From assembly GCA_904397845.1 (NCBI GenBank), contig CAJFOX010000006.1:24539-88538 (forward strand): DNA of 64,000 nucleotides, written 5' to 3'. The notes beneath the pieces are model-generated. The model had not been told where the DNA came from. It searched no databases and saw only the letters and a list, made by a program, of their open reading frames with translations. Position 1 is the stretch's first letter, and each line of letters opens with the position of its first letter. The position numbers and the translations under genes are program-made. Below, one piece after another: positions 45,067-54,408 of the stretch. Source of the stretch: an uncultured Oscillospiraceae bacterium (lineage in GTDB: Bacteria > Bacillota > Clostridia > Oscillospirales > Ruminococcaceae).

Positions 45067-45696
45067 ATGTTAAAACCGGTCATTATGGATCATCCGCTGA
45101 TTCAGCACAAGCTGACCATTATGCGGGATAAAAACACCGGCACCAAAGAATTCCGGGAACTGGTAGGAGAAATCGGAATGCTCATGTGCTATGAGGCAAC
45201 TCGCGACCTCCCTTTAAAAGAAGTGGAGATTGAGACTCCTGTGGCGGTGGCCAAAACTAAAGTAATCTCCGGCAGAAAGCTGGCTTTTGTTCCAATTCTG
45301 CGGGCCGGATTGGGCATGGTGGACGGCGTGATGCGCATGGTTCCTGCCGCAAAAATTGGTCACATCGGCATGTACCGCGATCCTGAAACCCATATGCCAG
45401 TGGAATATTACTGCAAGCTCCCTTCTGATATCGGTGAGCGGGACGTCATTGTACTGGATCCGATGCTTGCGACCGGCGGTTCCGCGATTGATGCCATTAC
45501 GCAAATCAAGGCCAAAGGCGCCAAAAGCGTGCGCTTTATGTGTATTATTGCAGCACCTGAAGGACTTGCAGCCTTGCAGGAAGCTCATCCGGACGTGCAG
45601 ATTTATATCGGTGCAGTAGATGAAAAACTGAACGAAAATAAATATATCGTTCCTGGCTTGGGAGATGCCGGAGACAGAATTTTCGGCACGAAATAA
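45067..45696 (+). CDS. upp: Uracil phosphoribosyltransferase
   Basis: A 209-residue salvage enzyme making UMP from uracil and PRPP. The PRPP loop is [18 protein letters not shown], and the uracil-binding C terminus reads [30 protein letters not shown] is the family N terminus. It follows rpiB by 65 bp and is closed by a terminator, so it is the last gene of the fhs row. Confidence 0.97.
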   Translation: MLKPVIMDHPLIQHKLTIMRDKNTGTKEFRELVGEIGMLMCYEATRDLPLKEVEIETPVAVAKTKVISGRKLAFVPILRAGLGMVDGVMRMVPAAKIGHIGMYRDPETHMPVEYYCKLPSDIGERDVIVLDPMLATGGSAIDAITQIKAKGAKSVRFMCIIAAPEGLAALQEAHPDVQIYIGAVDEKLNENKYIVPGLGDAGDRIFGTK

Positions 45697-45703
45697 GTTT
45701 CGA

Positions 45704-45743
45704 AAGCCGCTTCCCCTTTCTTCCGGGGAACGGCTTGTTTTTT
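45704..45743 (+). terminator. Terminator of upp
   Basis: AAGCCG and TTCCCC pair with GGGGAA and CGGCTT with one bulge, then GTTTTTT. Confidence 0.9.
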
Positions 45744-45803
45744 ATCATATACCGATGAAAAAACAGTGAAAATCAAGTTTTTACATGGAATGGAGGAGCC
45801 AGG

Positions 45804-46439
45804 ATGACCACGGTTTATTTGGTCCGGCATGCAAAATCCATTGGAAATACAGAACGGATTTTTCAAGGCCGCTCTAATTTAGGATTGTCGGCAGAAGGCC
45901 GGGCGCAGTTGCCACAGCTGGCAGAACGATTTCGGAATATTCCTTTGGAGGCCGTATACTCCAGTCCTCTCCAGCGGGCCGTACAAACGGCTGAGGCTGT
46001 CAGCCATTATCACCATCTGCCGATCCAAACAGAGGAAGATTTGAGCGAAATCTACGCTGGGGAGTGGGAGTTGAAACGTTTTTCCGATTTACCGATACTA
46101 TATCCAGAGCACTGGCGTCTTTGGTGTGAAGAAGAAGCGCATTTTTGCGCGCCCAGCGGTGAAAGCATTGTACAGGTTCACAACCGCATTAGCAGTGCAA
46201 TCGACCGCATCGCTGCTCAAAATGATGGAAAAACCATCGCTGTTGTTTCCCACGGCTGCGCTTTGCGTTGCTATTTGTGCCATGCGCTTGGGCTGCCTCT
46301 TGAGCGGATCGAAGAGATCCCTCTTTCTCAGAACACAGCGGTAAGCCGGGTGATTTATGATGGATGCAAAATCCAGGTCGATTATTATGACGATCTGTCT
46401 CATTTGGAACCGAAGATAAACCAGGAGGTATCGGTATGA
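45804..46439 (+). CDS. Histidine phosphatase family protein (phosphoglycerate mutase-like)
   Basis: A 211-residue protein of the histidine phosphatase superfamily. The nucleophile motif reads VYLVRHAKSIGN (RHA instead of the common RHG), followed by FQGRSNLGLSAEGRAQ, the second Arg region SSPLQRAVQTAEA and the second His in AVVSHGCALRC. Members dephosphorylate small metabolites or act as mutases; the specificity is open. Its stop overlaps the ruvX start (ATGA). Confidence 0.92.
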   Translation: MTTVYLVRHAKSIGNTERIFQGRSNLGLSAEGRAQLPQLAERFRNIPLEAVYSSPLQRAVQTAEAVSHYHHLPIQTEEDLSEIYAGEWELKRFSDLPILYPEHWRLWCEEEAHFCAPSGESIVQVHNRISSAIDRIAAQNDGKTIAVVSHGCALRCYLCHALGLPLERIEEIPLSQNTAVSRVIYDGCKIQVDYYDDLSHLEPKINQEVSV

Positions 46440-46864
46440 AAATCATGGCAGTAGATTATGGCGATGCCCGCACCGGGTTGGCTGCCTGCGATCGCACGGA
46501 GTTTTTGGCGTCTCCTCTTGGCGTCATTCATGAATACAACTTTGAGCGGACGATAGAACAGGTTGCCTATGCCGCCGAAGAATATCAAATTGAAAAGATT
46601 GTAGTAGGCTATCCGGTCAATATGGATGGAAGTGCCGGTGAACGGGCACAGAAGTGCGCCCTATTTGCTCAAAAGCTACAGGAAAAGGTTCAGATCCCGG
46701 TCATCCTCTGGGATGAGCGCGGCACCACCGTGACTGCCCATCAGTATCTGAACGAGACGAATGTCAAGGGGAAAAAGCGCAAGGAGATGGTCGATGAGGT
46801 TGCCGCTTCTATTATTTTGGAAAGCTATCTCTCCTATCGGCAGAACCATCCAGATGAAAAGTAG
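46436..46864 (+). CDS. ruvX: RuvX/YqgF Holliday-junction resolvase-like, 16S rRNA maturation nuclease
   Basis: A 142-residue RNase H-fold protein. Catalytic acidic residues are expected in MAVDYGDARTGLA, VVGYPVNMDGSAG, LWDERGTTVTAH and VDEVAASIILESYL. The family processes pre-16S rRNA 5' ends and may resolve junctions. The start overlaps the preceding stop by 4 bases; a DUF2200 gene follows after 22 bp. Confidence 0.94.
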   Translation: MKIMAVDYGDARTGLAACDRTEFLASPLGVIHEYNFERTIEQVAYAAEEYQIEKIVVGYPVNMDGSAGERAQKCALFAQKLQEKVQIPVILWDERGTTVTAHQYLNETNVKGKKRKEMVDEVAASIILESYLSYRQNHPDEK

Positions 46865-46886
46865 GAATCGTTAAGGAGAGATAAAG

Positions 46887-47237
46887 GTGCAAAAAGAAAA
46901 AGTATTTCAAATGAGCTTTTCCAAAGTTTATCCCCTTCTTGTCCACAAGGCGGTTCGCAAGGGGCGGACAAAGGACGAGGTAGATGAAATTATCCGCTGG
47001 CTTACTGGATATAGCCAGCAGGAAATAGACCATCAATTAGAACAATCCGTTAGTTATGAGGCGTTTTTTCAAAATGCTCCACAGATGAACGAAAAGCGAA
47101 AAGAAATAAAGGGCGCCATCTGCGGCATACGGGTCGAAGAAATTGAAGATCCCCTGATGCAGGAAATTCGCTACCTTGATAAGCTGATCGATGAACTGGC
47201 CAAAGGAAAAGCAATGGATAAAATACTGCGAAAATAA
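46887..47237 (+). CDS. DUF2200 domain protein
   Basis: A 116-residue protein that fits DUF2200: [29 protein letters not shown] and the segment [10 protein letters not shown] are typical. Function is unknown. The start is GTG with AAGGAGAG upstream; beginning at the next ATG would remove family-conserved residues. It ends the plus-strand run, and its terminator overlaps the next, convergent gene. Confidence 0.88.
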   Translation: MQKEKVFQMSFSKVYPLLVHKAVRKGRTKDEVDEIIRWLTGYSQQEIDHQLEQSVSYEAFFQNAPQMNEKRKEIKGAICGIRVEEIEDPLMQEIRYLDKLIDELAKGKAMDKILRK

Positions 47238-47264
47238 ATTCTTTCGAAAATACAGCAGATAAGG

Positions 47265-47687
47265 TTACGAATCATCCCCGGAAGAGGTATTCCCTTTTTT
47301 CCGGGGATTTTTAACATTTTTGGAAAAAAGAGTTTTCAAGCCCAAATAAAACAAAAAAAGCGCAAACAGCTTGGAAAGGATGGTAGATTCCAGCCGGGAT
47401 GCAATCCATACGCCGAGGAAAACGCCTGGCAGTCCCCACAGGCCGCAGGCAGCCCCCTTTTTCACTTGTAAAAGGCCGGACTTTTTGTGAAACAGCAGTG
47501 CTACTGCCCCTACGGGCAGAAAAAACAAGAGGTTCGTTCCCTGCGCCGTCGCCAGCGGTATATCGGAAAAAACTGTTAAAAATAACAGCAGAACGGCACC
47601 GCCGCCGATACCCATGGATGCAATGATGGCAGAAGCAAATGCGATAATAGAAGAAAGAAACCAATTCATAGATTGCAGCGGGGCCAT
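47265..47687 (-). CDS. TauE/SafE-family half permease, second half-gene
   Basis: A 140-residue membrane protein with four helices; ASMGIGGGAVLLLFLTVF and ATAQGTNLLFFLPVGAVALLFH are the TauE/SafE repeat pattern. Full-length members have two such repeats in about 250 residues. Here the repeats are separate genes, this one 19 bp after its partner. They presumably assemble into one transporter for organic or sulfur anions (inference). The ATG with GGAGGAGGGG is used. Its 3' end encodes a hairpin that can terminate the opposite strand. Confidence 0.85.
   Translation of the reverse strand: MAPLQSMNWFLSSIIAFASAIIASMGIGGGAVLLLFLTVFSDIPLATAQGTNLLFFLPVGAVALLFHKKSGLLQVKKGAACGLWGLPGVFLGVWIASRLESTILSKLFALFLFYLGLKTLFSKNVKNPRKKGNTSSGDDS
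47274..47310 (+). terminator. Terminator of the phosphatase-ruvX-DUF2200 operon
   Basis: ATCCCCGGAA (47274-47283) pairs with TTCCGGGGAT (47299-47308), followed by TTTTT. It lies inside the 3' coding end of the convergent permease gene. Confidence 0.8.
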
Positions 47688-47706
47688 GAACCAACGCCCC
47701 TCCTCC

Positions 47707-48057
47707 TTATTTGCAAAATAGCCGGACAGCAGCGTATAGAATAAAAAGAGAGAAGATTTTTTTCAGCCAAAAATCCGGTATTTTCGGCAGCAGCCAGCCA
47801 CCGACAATCGCGCCCGCGATCCCGCCAGGCAGGTAGGGCAATACATCGGCAAGGGACACATACCCGTTATACCAGTATAAAAAGCCGCTCACTGCTGACA
47901 GAAATATCATCACCGCTACGGCAGTTGCATGTGCCGACTTATCCGGCATCCCCATTTTCTGAAAGGCTGTCACCGCCACAATGCCTCCCCCTGCGCCGAA
48001 CAGGCCGTTAAGCAGTCCAATGAAAAGACCGGCGACAGGCATCTTTATGTTTTTCAA
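47707..48057 (-). CDS. TauE/SafE-family half permease, first half-gene
   Basis: A 116-residue membrane protein with about four helices and the repeat marks LFGAGGGIVAVTAFQKMG and HATAVAVMIFLSAVSGFLYW. It is half of a usual TauE/SafE protein and is followed by the other half after 19 bp, in the same direction. Both halves have good ribosome sites and intact ends, so this looks like a stable two-gene form and not a frameshift. Confidence 0.85.
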   Translation of the reverse strand: MKNIKMPVAGLFIGLLNGLFGAGGGIVAVTAFQKMGMPDKSAHATAVAVMIFLSAVSGFLYWYNGYVSLADVLPYLPGGIAGAIVGGWLLPKIPDFWLKKIFSLFILYAAVRLFCK

Positions 48058-48110
48058 AAAATCACCCCCACGAAGATAGTTTACCCCATAACATCCGTTT
48101 CATTTTTAAA

Positions 48111-48147
48111 AATTTGTATTTAAAATTAATAATTTTATTGACAAATT
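48111..48147. promoter_or_regulatory. 37-bp dyad operator overlapping the -35 box of the RHH-clpB operon
   Basis: The centre at 48129 is flanked by perfect 8-bp arms TAAAATTA/TAATTTTA (48121-48137) and, three bases further out on each side, by AATTTGT/ACAAATT (48111-48117, 48141-48147). The right outer arm overlaps the TTGACA. It is a strong candidate binding site for the RHH protein encoded next. Confidence 0.7.
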
Positions 48148-48165
48148 ATTATATTTGAGTATAAT
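48138..48165 (+). promoter_or_regulatory. Sigma-A promoter of the RHH-clpB operon
   Basis: Consensus TTGACA (48138-48143), 16-bp spacer and TATAAT (48160-48165), followed closely by AAGGAGGG. No CIRCE or CtsR site is visible. Confidence 0.85.
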
Positions 48166-48186
48166 AATAAAAGAAGGAGGGATGGT

Positions 48187-48849
48187 ATGAATCGAAGCAT
48201 ATATAGCTTATTGCTGATGGATGATGTTGTTCAGGCGGTCGATCAATTGGCCTATGCGCAGAATACCAGCCGCTCCAATATGATCAATCAAATTTTGGCC
48301 GAATATTTGTCAGTTAAAACACCGGAACAGCGCATGCATGATATCTTCGAGCAGATAGAGACGCTGATGGTACAGCAAAAAACTTTTCAAATTCAATTCC
48401 AGCCTTCAGATGCAATGCTCTCTGTCCGAACTGCGTTGGCCTATAAATATAAGCCGACGGTGCGGTACAGCATAGAACTCTTCCGGAATGATCCTAAAAT
48501 ATTGGGAGAATTGCGAGTTTCCGCTCGTACACAGAACGCCGGCCTTTTGCGCATGCTGGACTATTTTTTTCAATTATGGCAGAAGCTAGAAAACCGCTAT
48601 CTGTCGGCTGTTTATCCGGAAGGTGTTCCCTGTCAGATTCAAAACGGCCGGTATTGCCGGACTTTTTTCTGGCCGGAAGAAACCTGCACCAATGCGCAGC
48701 TGGGAGAAGGCATCAGTTCTTATATTCAAAATTTCGACTGTGCCCTGAAGGCTTTCTTCGAGCTGGATGAACAAAATTGGAAGGTGGGAATTGAGCAAAT
48801 CAGCCTGCAATATCAAAAAGCGATCCAAAAGGAAAAAATTCTTTTATAG
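48187..48849 (+). CDS. Ribbon-helix-helix domain protein upstream of clpB
   Basis: A 220-residue protein. The first 50 residues look like a ribbon-helix-helix DNA-binding domain (SIYSLLLMDDVVQAVDQLAY, then SRSNMINQILAEYL). The rest, about 55-220, is of no family I know and rich in aromatic residues, perhaps a ligand or partner domain. It lies 15 bp before clpB in the same direction and has a 37-bp dyad on its promoter, so it is a candidate autorepressor controlling clpB (inference). This arrangement replaces the usual CtsR or HrcA control. Confidence 0.82.
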   Translation: MNRSIYSLLLMDDVVQAVDQLAYAQNTSRSNMINQILAEYLSVKTPEQRMHDIFEQIETLMVQQKTFQIQFQPSDAMLSVRTALAYKYKPTVRYSIELFRNDPKILGELRVSARTQNAGLLRMLDYFFQLWQKLENRYLSAVYPEGVPCQIQNGRYCRTFFWPEETCTNAQLGEGISSYIQNFDCALKAFFELDEQNWKVGIEQISLQYQKAIQKEKILL

Positions 48850-48864
48850 TGGGAGGGAAACGAT

Positions 48865-51459
48865 ATGAATGTGCAAAGATTAACGAAAAAATCCCTGGAA
48901 GCGGTGGAAGCCGCACAAAATTATTCCCGTGAACTGGAAAACATGCAGATTGAACAAATCCATCTGTTCTGGGCACTGGTACAAGACCAAGAGGGCTTGA
49001 TTCCTCAGCTGCTTATCAAAATGAATTTGGATCCGAAGCAGATCCTGGCTGTTGCCGAGACAGAAGCGAAAAAACTTCCCGGCGTGTCCGGTCCCGGCCG
49101 GGAAATGGACAAAATCTATATTTCTCAAAATCTTGACCGTGCCTTGACCGCCGCAGAAAAGAAAGCAGACTCCATGAAGGATGACTATATTTCTGTAGAG
49201 CACCTGTTCTGGGGGTTGCTGGAACACCCGGATGCGACGGTAAAAAAAGTTCTCGATCAATGCCGCATTGATAAAAACGCCTTTCTTTCCGCACTGATGT
49301 CGGTACGAGGCAATACCCGTGTGACTACCGACAGCCCGGAAGAGACTTATGATGCGCTGAAAAAATACGGCACCGACCTGGTGGAACAGGCGCGCCTTCA
49401 AAAATTAGATCCGGTAATTGGGCGGGATACGGAAATTCGAAATGTCATTCGGATCCTTTCCCGGAAAAGCAAAAACAATCCGGTGTTGATTGGCGAGCCC
49501 GGCGTAGGTAAAACAGCTATCGCCGAGGGACTTGCTCAGCGGATTGTCCGCGGCGACGTTCCAGCGGGCTTGCGGGATAAAACTATCTTTTCACTGGATA
49601 TGGGCGCACTGATCGCTGGAGCCAAATACCGCGGCGAATTTGAAGAGCGGCTGAAAGCAGTATTAGGAGAAGTAAAAAAGAGCGACGGGCAGATCCTTCT
49701 GTTTATCGATGAGCTTCATACCATTGTAGGCGCTGGCAAAACCGAGGGCTCTATGGATGCAGGCAACCTGCTGAAACCAATGCTGGCTCGGGGCGAGCTG
49801 CACTGCATCGGCGCAACCACTCTGAACGAATACCGACAATACATTGAAAAGGACGCGGCGCTGGAGCGCCGGTTCCAGCCGGTTTTGGTGGACGAGCCGA
49901 CGGTGGAGGATACGATCTCTATTTTAAGAGGCTTAAAAGAACGCTATGAAGTGTTTCATGGCGTCAAAATCCAGGATCAGGCACTGATCGCAGCGGCAAC
50001 GCTGTCCAACCGCTATATTACTGACCGTTTCCTGCCGGACAAAGCGATTGACCTGGTAGACGAGGCCTGTGCCACCATTCGAACCGAAATGGATTCTATG
50101 CCTGCAGAGCTGGATGAAATCTCCCGGAAAATTATGCAGCATGAGATCGAAGAAGCTGCTTTGAAAAAAGAAAACAGCCGTCTTTCTGCTGAACATTTGG
50201 CGGAAATCCAAAAAGAATTGACTGAAATGCGGGAGCAATTCCAGGAAATGAAAGCTCGCTGGGAAAATGAAAAAGCTTCTATCGGACGAGTGCAGAAACT
50301 GCGTGAAGAAATTGAGCAGGTAGGCGCTCAAATCGAATTAGCAGAGCGAGAGTATGACCTGGATAAAGCTGCGGCATTAAAGTACGGTAAGCTTCCTGAA
50401 CTGCAAAAACAGTTAAATGAACTGGAAGAAAATGGCGGAGCCCAGGAGACAACACTGCTGCGGGACAAGGTGACAGAGGAAGAGATTGCCAGAATCGTTG
50501 GCCGCTGGACCGGTATCCCCGTTTCCCGTCTGATGGAGGGCGAACGGGAAAAATTGCTGCATCTGGACAGAACGCTGCATCAGCGGGTGATTGGCCAGGA
50601 TGAGGCGGTTCAAAAAGTCGCCGACGCAATTATGCGATCCCGCGCCGGCATTCAGGATCCGGACCGGCCCATTGGTTCCTTCCTGTTTTTGGGGCCAACC
50701 GGCGTGGGCAAAACAGAGTTGGCCAAAGCAGTTGCTCAGGCGCTGTTTGATGATGAGCGCAATATGGTGCGGATCGACATGTCCGAATACATGGAGAAGC
50801 ACACCGTTTCCCGCCTGGTGGGCGCCCCGCCCGGATACGTCGGCTACGAAGAGGGCGGACAGCTGACCGAAGCGGTGCGGCGTAAGCCCTATTCTGTCGT
50901 CCTGTTCGATGAGGTGGAGAAAGCTCATCCAGACGTATTTAACATTCTGCTTCAGGTATTGGATGACGGTCGGATTACAGATTCGCAGGGCCGGACAGTA
51001 GATTTTAAAAATACTATCATTATTCTTACCTCCAATCTGGGATCTGCCGCTATTTTGGATGGTATTGATGAAAGCGGCCAGATTTCCGAGCAGGCGAAAG
51101 AGCAAGTAGAGCAGATGCTGAAATCTGCGTTCCGTCCGGAATTTCTGAACCGTTTGGATGAGATCGTATTCTATAAGCCACTGACAAGGGATGAAATTAC
51201 CCAGATCGTAGATCTGATGCTGACTGACCTGAAAAAACGTTTAGCAGAGAAAGAACTGGGGTTGGCCGTCACTGACGCAGCAAAAGCGCTGATTGTCCAG
51301 GAAGGTTACGATCCGGTTTATGGCGCCAGACCTTTGAAACGGTACATCCAGCAAAAACTGGAAACTCTGCTGGCGCGCTATATTCTGGAGAAGGATCCAG
51401 CGCCGGAAAGCATTCTCAAAGCAGACTGCGTAAACGGAAAACTGGTTATTAGCGAATAG
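48865..51459 (+). CDS. clpB: ATP-dependent disaggregase ClpB
   Basis: An 864-residue Hsp100 chaperone that, with DnaK, pulls proteins out of aggregates. It has the Clp N domain (1-145), the first AAA+ module with Walker [14 protein letters not shown] near 210, the long coiled-coil middle domain (about 395-530), and the second module with [13 protein letters not shown] near 609 followed by [23 protein letters not shown]. Lack of an IGF/L ClpP loop fits ClpB and not ClpC. Cotranscribed with the RHH gene; a perfect palindromic terminator follows. Confidence 0.97.
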   Translation: MNVQRLTKKSLEAVEAAQNYSRELENMQIEQIHLFWALVQDQEGLIPQLLIKMNLDPKQILAVAETEAKKLPGVSGPGREMDKIYISQNLDRALTAAEKKADSMKDDYISVEHLFWGLLEHPDATVKKVLDQCRIDKNAFLSALMSVRGNTRVTTDSPEETYDALKKYGTDLVEQARLQKLDPVIGRDTEIRNVIRILSRKSKNNPVLIGEPGVGKTAIAEGLAQRIVRGDVPAGLRDKTIFSLDMGALIAGAKYRGEFEERLKAVLGEVKKSDGQILLFIDELHTIVGAGKTEGSMDAGNLLKPMLARGELHCIGATTLNEYRQYIEKDAALERRFQPVLVDEPTVEDTISILRGLKERYEVFHGVKIQDQALIAAATLSNRYITDRFLPDKAIDLVDEACATIRTEMDSMPAELDEISRKIMQHEIEEAALKKENSRLSAEHLAEIQKELTEMREQFQEMKARWENEKASIGRVQKLREEIEQVGAQIELAEREYDLDKAAALKYGKLPELQKQLNELEENGGAQETTLLRDKVTEEEIARIVGRWTGIPVSRLMEGEREKLLHLDRTLHQRVIGQDEAVQKVADAIMRSRAGIQDPDRPIGSFLFLGPTGVGKTELAKAVAQALFDDERNMVRIDMSEYMEKHTVSRLVGAPPGYVGYEEGGQLTEAVRRKPYSVVLFDEVEKAHPDVFNILLQVLDDGRITDSQGRTVDFKNTIIILTSNLGSAAILDGIDESGQISEQAKEQVEQMLKSAFRPEFLNRLDEIVFYKPLTRDEITQIVDLMLTDLKKRLAEKELGLAVTDAAKALIVQEGYDPVYGARPLKRYIQQKLETLLARYILEKDPAPESILKADCVNGKLVISE

Positions 51460-51490
51460 AAAATATTTTCCATCTCCCTGACAAACAAAA

Positions 51491-51528
51491 CGGATAAAGG
51501 CCGCTCGATATCGAGCGGCCTTTATCCG
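51491..51528 (+). terminator. Terminator of clpB
   Basis: A 38-bp perfect palindrome, core GGCCGCTCGATATCGAGCGG, extending to CGGATAAA/TTTATCCG. It also faces the convergent radical SAM gene. Confidence 0.9.
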
Positions 51529-51556
51529 TTTATTATGAAGAAAATCACCTGTTTTT

Positions 51557-52489
51557 TCAAGTTTTATCAAGGGAGCCTGTCCTTGTTTCAGGTAGCAACA
51601 CGCCAGTCATATCAAAATCGGGAATATATGCGCAATTTGCCGAAGAAAGTTCCTGCAAAAAACCATCCTCAATTCCTTTTTGAAACAGGTATTCCTCTAC
51701 CTCATCATACTCCCGCTGATACAGCCGCCTGTTGATCTCGGGAAAATCCGAAGCTTTCCCACAGGGCAGGTATTGGCTCATCAGGCTGAACAGGACCGTT
51801 TTTGCCGGAAAAGTATCTGCGACCCAATCAATGACCCTCTTACTGTTTGATACCTGTCCGGGCAAAATGAGATGTCGGATCAGGACGCCGGAAAGAAGCA
51901 TACCGTCCGGCCCCAAACGATACGGACCGGTCTGCCGTACCATTTCCCGGATAGCAGTATCTGCCCGTTCAAAATAGTCCGCGGCATTTGAATAGCGCAT
52001 CGCCAGCCGGTTGTCCGCATATTTCAGATCGGGCAGGTAAATTTGCACCTTACCTTCCAGCAATCGCAGGGAATCTACCGATTCATAACCACCACAATTA
52101 TAAACCACCGGCACTGATAGGGGTTGATCCAGAGACTGAGCAATCGCTCTTACAAAGTGGGTGGGATTCACAAGATTGATATTATGGGCGCCTTGGGCAA
52201 TCAATTCGCGATAGATTTCCCGCAACCGGGGAACGCTGATCTCCTGTCCCAGATTTTCCGTGCTAATGCCGTAATTCTGACAAAAGACGCAGTGAAGTGA
52301 GCATCCACTGAAAAATATCGTCCCAGATCCACGACTCCCGCTAATACACGGCTCCTCTCCAAAATGCAGCGCCGCACGGGCAACGACCGGGGAAAACGGC
52401 ATAGAACAAGCTCCGTTTTTTCCTTTTGTTTGCAAAGTGACCGAACGTTCTACCCCACAACGGCGGGGGCAGTCACGGCATATTGGCAT
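51557..52489 (-). CDS. Radical SAM protein, PflA-activase-like
   Basis: A 310-residue radical SAM enzyme. It starts with a Cys-rich segment (MPICRDCPRRCGVER, with a further Cys in GACSMP). The [4Fe-4S] motif is CSLHCVFCQN, and SAM-binding features follow (NLVNPTHFVRAI). The pattern resembles proteins annotated as pyruvate-formate-lyase-activating or as HypX/AmmeMemo-type radical SAM, but no glycyl radical enzyme is adjacent. A GGGAGA site supports the start at MPICRDC; an extension of 12 residues upstream is possible but has no site. Confidence 0.85.
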   Translation of the reverse strand: MPICRDCPRRCGVERSVTLQTKGKNGACSMPFSPVVARAALHFGEEPCISGSRGSGTIFFSGCSLHCVFCQNYGISTENLGQEISVPRLREIYRELIAQGAHNINLVNPTHFVRAIAQSLDQPLSVPVVYNCGGYESVDSLRLLEGKVQIYLPDLKYADNRLAMRYSNAADYFERADTAIREMVRQTGPYRLGPDGMLLSGVLIRHLILPGQVSNSKRVIDWVADTFPAKTVLFSLMSQYLPCGKASDFPEINRRLYQREYDEVEEYLFQKGIEDGFLQELSSANCAYIPDFDMTGVLLPETRTGSLDKT

Positions 52490-52641
52490 AAAACCAGTCT
52501 CCCATCTTTTCCTCTCTTTTTTCATGTTTCGCCACCGGCCAGCCCGCACGGCATCTACCGAAGGCTTAACAAATCCACTTAAGGGAAAGGCCTTTTTTCC
52601 GATAATAGAATTATAACACGACGGCAGGCCAATTCCCAGAG

Positions 52642-54183
52642 TTAGTTGTCAAACAGAGTTTTGAAATATCGGAAAAAATCGATCCCCAAAAAGGACAGGC
52701 AAATCATAAAAACCCCCAAAGCTATACAGATGCTGAAAACAAGAGCCGGGGTCTGTGTCCACCCTGCCTGTTCCAATCTAAAAAAAGCCAGCCAGGAAGA
52801 GCAGCCAGCCGCCGCGCCGGAAAGAAACGGAGTGAGAAACCAGTTTTTCCACTGAATTTTGATTTTTACTGACCGAATTACCCAGTAAAAATTCATTGTT
52901 ACCCCGACCAACTCGCTTCCGACACAAGCCAGGGCATATCCGCCAATACCCATTCTGCCCACCGTCAGCCATGTGAATAAAATCTCGCTAACGCCGGTAA
53001 CAACAATACTCGCAGAAGCTTGTTTCTGCATTCCAATGCCGTTTAAAATGCTGCCGGTAGTAATGTGATAGAAGGTAAAAAACGTAGCCGCAGACAGTAG
53101 AATAATATGTTCTCCTGCTGAAGGCTGATGATAAATCAGTTGCGCCAGCTCATTTCCCAGCGGCAGCATAATAGACAGGGAGACGGCAATCAGTATGCTG
53201 GTAACCTGAATGGCTTTTCCCGCTTTCCTGCGAGTCTGCGCCTGGTCATTTTTTGTACTGTACTGGGAAAAGCGGGGAAGCAGGACGGTGTTCATCGGAT
53301 GGATAAAGGCGGATGGCAGCATCAAAAGCGGCATAGTCATCCCTACCATGATGCCAAAGCTGGACATCGCCTCCTGTGCGGAAACACCCGCCGCCATCAG
53401 CCGATTGGGAATCAAGACAGTTGTTGCGCTGGAAAGGAAGTTATTCAGCAATCCGGCAGAGGATACCGGAACTGCAATGGCTGCAACCCTCCGAAACATC
53501 CCCTTGGGGATTTTAGAAGCTCCCAACTTTTTCGGTAGGATGCGGTGTCCTGCCCCTTTATAAAACAAAGTGAGAATAGCAACGCTGAATACCTCGCTGA
53601 TTACCATTCCCAAAACGATCATAGCGGTAGCCACGCCAGGATCCTCAGGGCAGAGCACAATCAAAAGCCCCAAGCCTGCGATGGTCCGGACAATCTGTTC
53701 TGTCAGCTCGGATACAATGGGAGGCAGGATATATTTGATTCCATGAAAGCAGGATTTAAAAATGTTTTCAAATCCCGTTAAAAACAGGCATGGAAGCAAT
53801 AAAAGCAGCGCCGCTTTGATTTTGGGCTCCCCTAGTACAACGCCGGCAATCAAATCTGGAAACAGACAAACCGGAACTGCAGCACAGCCAAACAGGCAAA
53901 GGAATACCAGCTGAGAAAAACGGACAACTCCTCTTACGCCACCGCTGTCCCCTGCGGCTTGATATTGGGCACACAGACGGGACACTGCCAGGGTCAATCC
54001 GGACATGGTAAAGGACATGATGACTGAATAGGCCGGCATAATAAGCTGATACATCCCCATCACCTCAGCGCCGCCAAAGCGGCTGAGACCAATGCGGTAT
54101 ACAAATCCTATTAACTGCAGGCCTATCGAAGACAAACACAGAAAAAAGGCATTATAAAAAACAGACTGCTTTCCAAGTTTCAT
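52642..54183 (-). CDS. spoVB: SpoVB-like polysaccharide/lipid flippase (MVF family)
   Basis: A 513-residue membrane protein with fourteen helices of the MATE/MVF fold, similar to stage V sporulation protein B and to MurJ. It begins GKQSVFYNAFFLCLSSIGLQ and carries the family segment YQLIMPAYSVIMSFTMSGLTLAVSRL. SpoVB is required for spore cortex synthesis and is thought to flip lipid-linked precursors. The start after GGAGGG is preferred to an upstream in-frame one. A perfect sigma-E -10 sequence lies 22 bp upstream. Other Wzx-type exporters cannot be fully excluded. Confidence 0.88.
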   Translation of the reverse strand: MKLGKQSVFYNAFFLCLSSIGLQLIGFVYRIGLSRFGGAEVMGMYQLIMPAYSVIMSFTMSGLTLAVSRLCAQYQAAGDSGGVRGVVRFSQLVFLCLFGCAAVPVCLFPDLIAGVVLGEPKIKAALLLLLPCLFLTGFENIFKSCFHGIKYILPPIVSELTEQIVRTIAGLGLLIVLCPEDPGVATAMIVLGMVISEVFSVAILTLFYKGAGHRILPKKLGASKIPKGMFRRVAAIAVPVSSAGLLNNFLSSATTVLIPNRLMAAGVSAQEAMSSFGIMVGMTMPLLMLPSAFIHPMNTVLLPRFSQYSTKNDQAQTRRKAGKAIQVTSILIAVSLSIMLPLGNELAQLIYHQPSAGEHIILLSAATFFTFYHITTGSILNGIGMQKQASASIVVTGVSEILFTWLTVGRMGIGGYALACVGSELVGVTMNFYWVIRSVKIKIQWKNWFLTPFLSGAAAGCSSWLAFFRLEQAGWTQTPALVFSICIALGVFMICLSFLGIDFFRYFKTLFDN

Positions 54184-54204
54184 GAAATGACCCTCCACAT
54201 AGCC

Positions 54205-54212
54205 ATTGTATG
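54205..54212 (-). promoter_or_regulatory. Sigma-E-type -10 element ahead of spoVB
   Basis: CATACAAT on the minus strand, equal to the sigma-E -10 consensus, 22 bp before the start. A matching -35 is poor, so this rests on the -10 and on context. Confidence 0.4.
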
Positions 54213-54315
54213 ATGGCGGCGGAAATTTCAGACTTGCACAGTCTTTTTTTCATTGACTTTTGCCGGTATTTGGCGTAAGATGGAAGCGGTTTTTGATATT
54301 TACACAGCATGCCCA

Positions 54316-54337
54316 AATTGGGGAAATTTCCCCAATT
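54316..54337. promoter_or_regulatory. 22-bp perfect palindrome at the TauE/SafE promoter
   Basis: AATTGGGGAAA is followed at once by its exact complement TTTCCCCAATT. It overlaps the first bases of the -35 box of the downstream permease, as a repressor site would. Confidence 0.65.
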
Positions 54338-54364
54338 GATATAGTACCCCCATCTGGATAATAT
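54336..54364 (+). promoter_or_regulatory. Promoter of the TauE/SafE permease gene
   Basis: TTGATA (54336-54341), 17-bp spacer and TAATAT (54359-54364), 45 bp ahead of the start. Confidence 0.6.
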
Positions 54365-54408
54365 CTTTTCATTTTCGTTTGTAAACTGACGATTTGGAGG
54401 GGATTTCA

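Noticed and set aside
48058..48186. CtsR or CIRCE heat-shock operator upstream of clpB
   Set aside because: Neither the CIRCE arms TTAGCACTC/GAGTGCTAA nor a GGTCAAA repeat is present.
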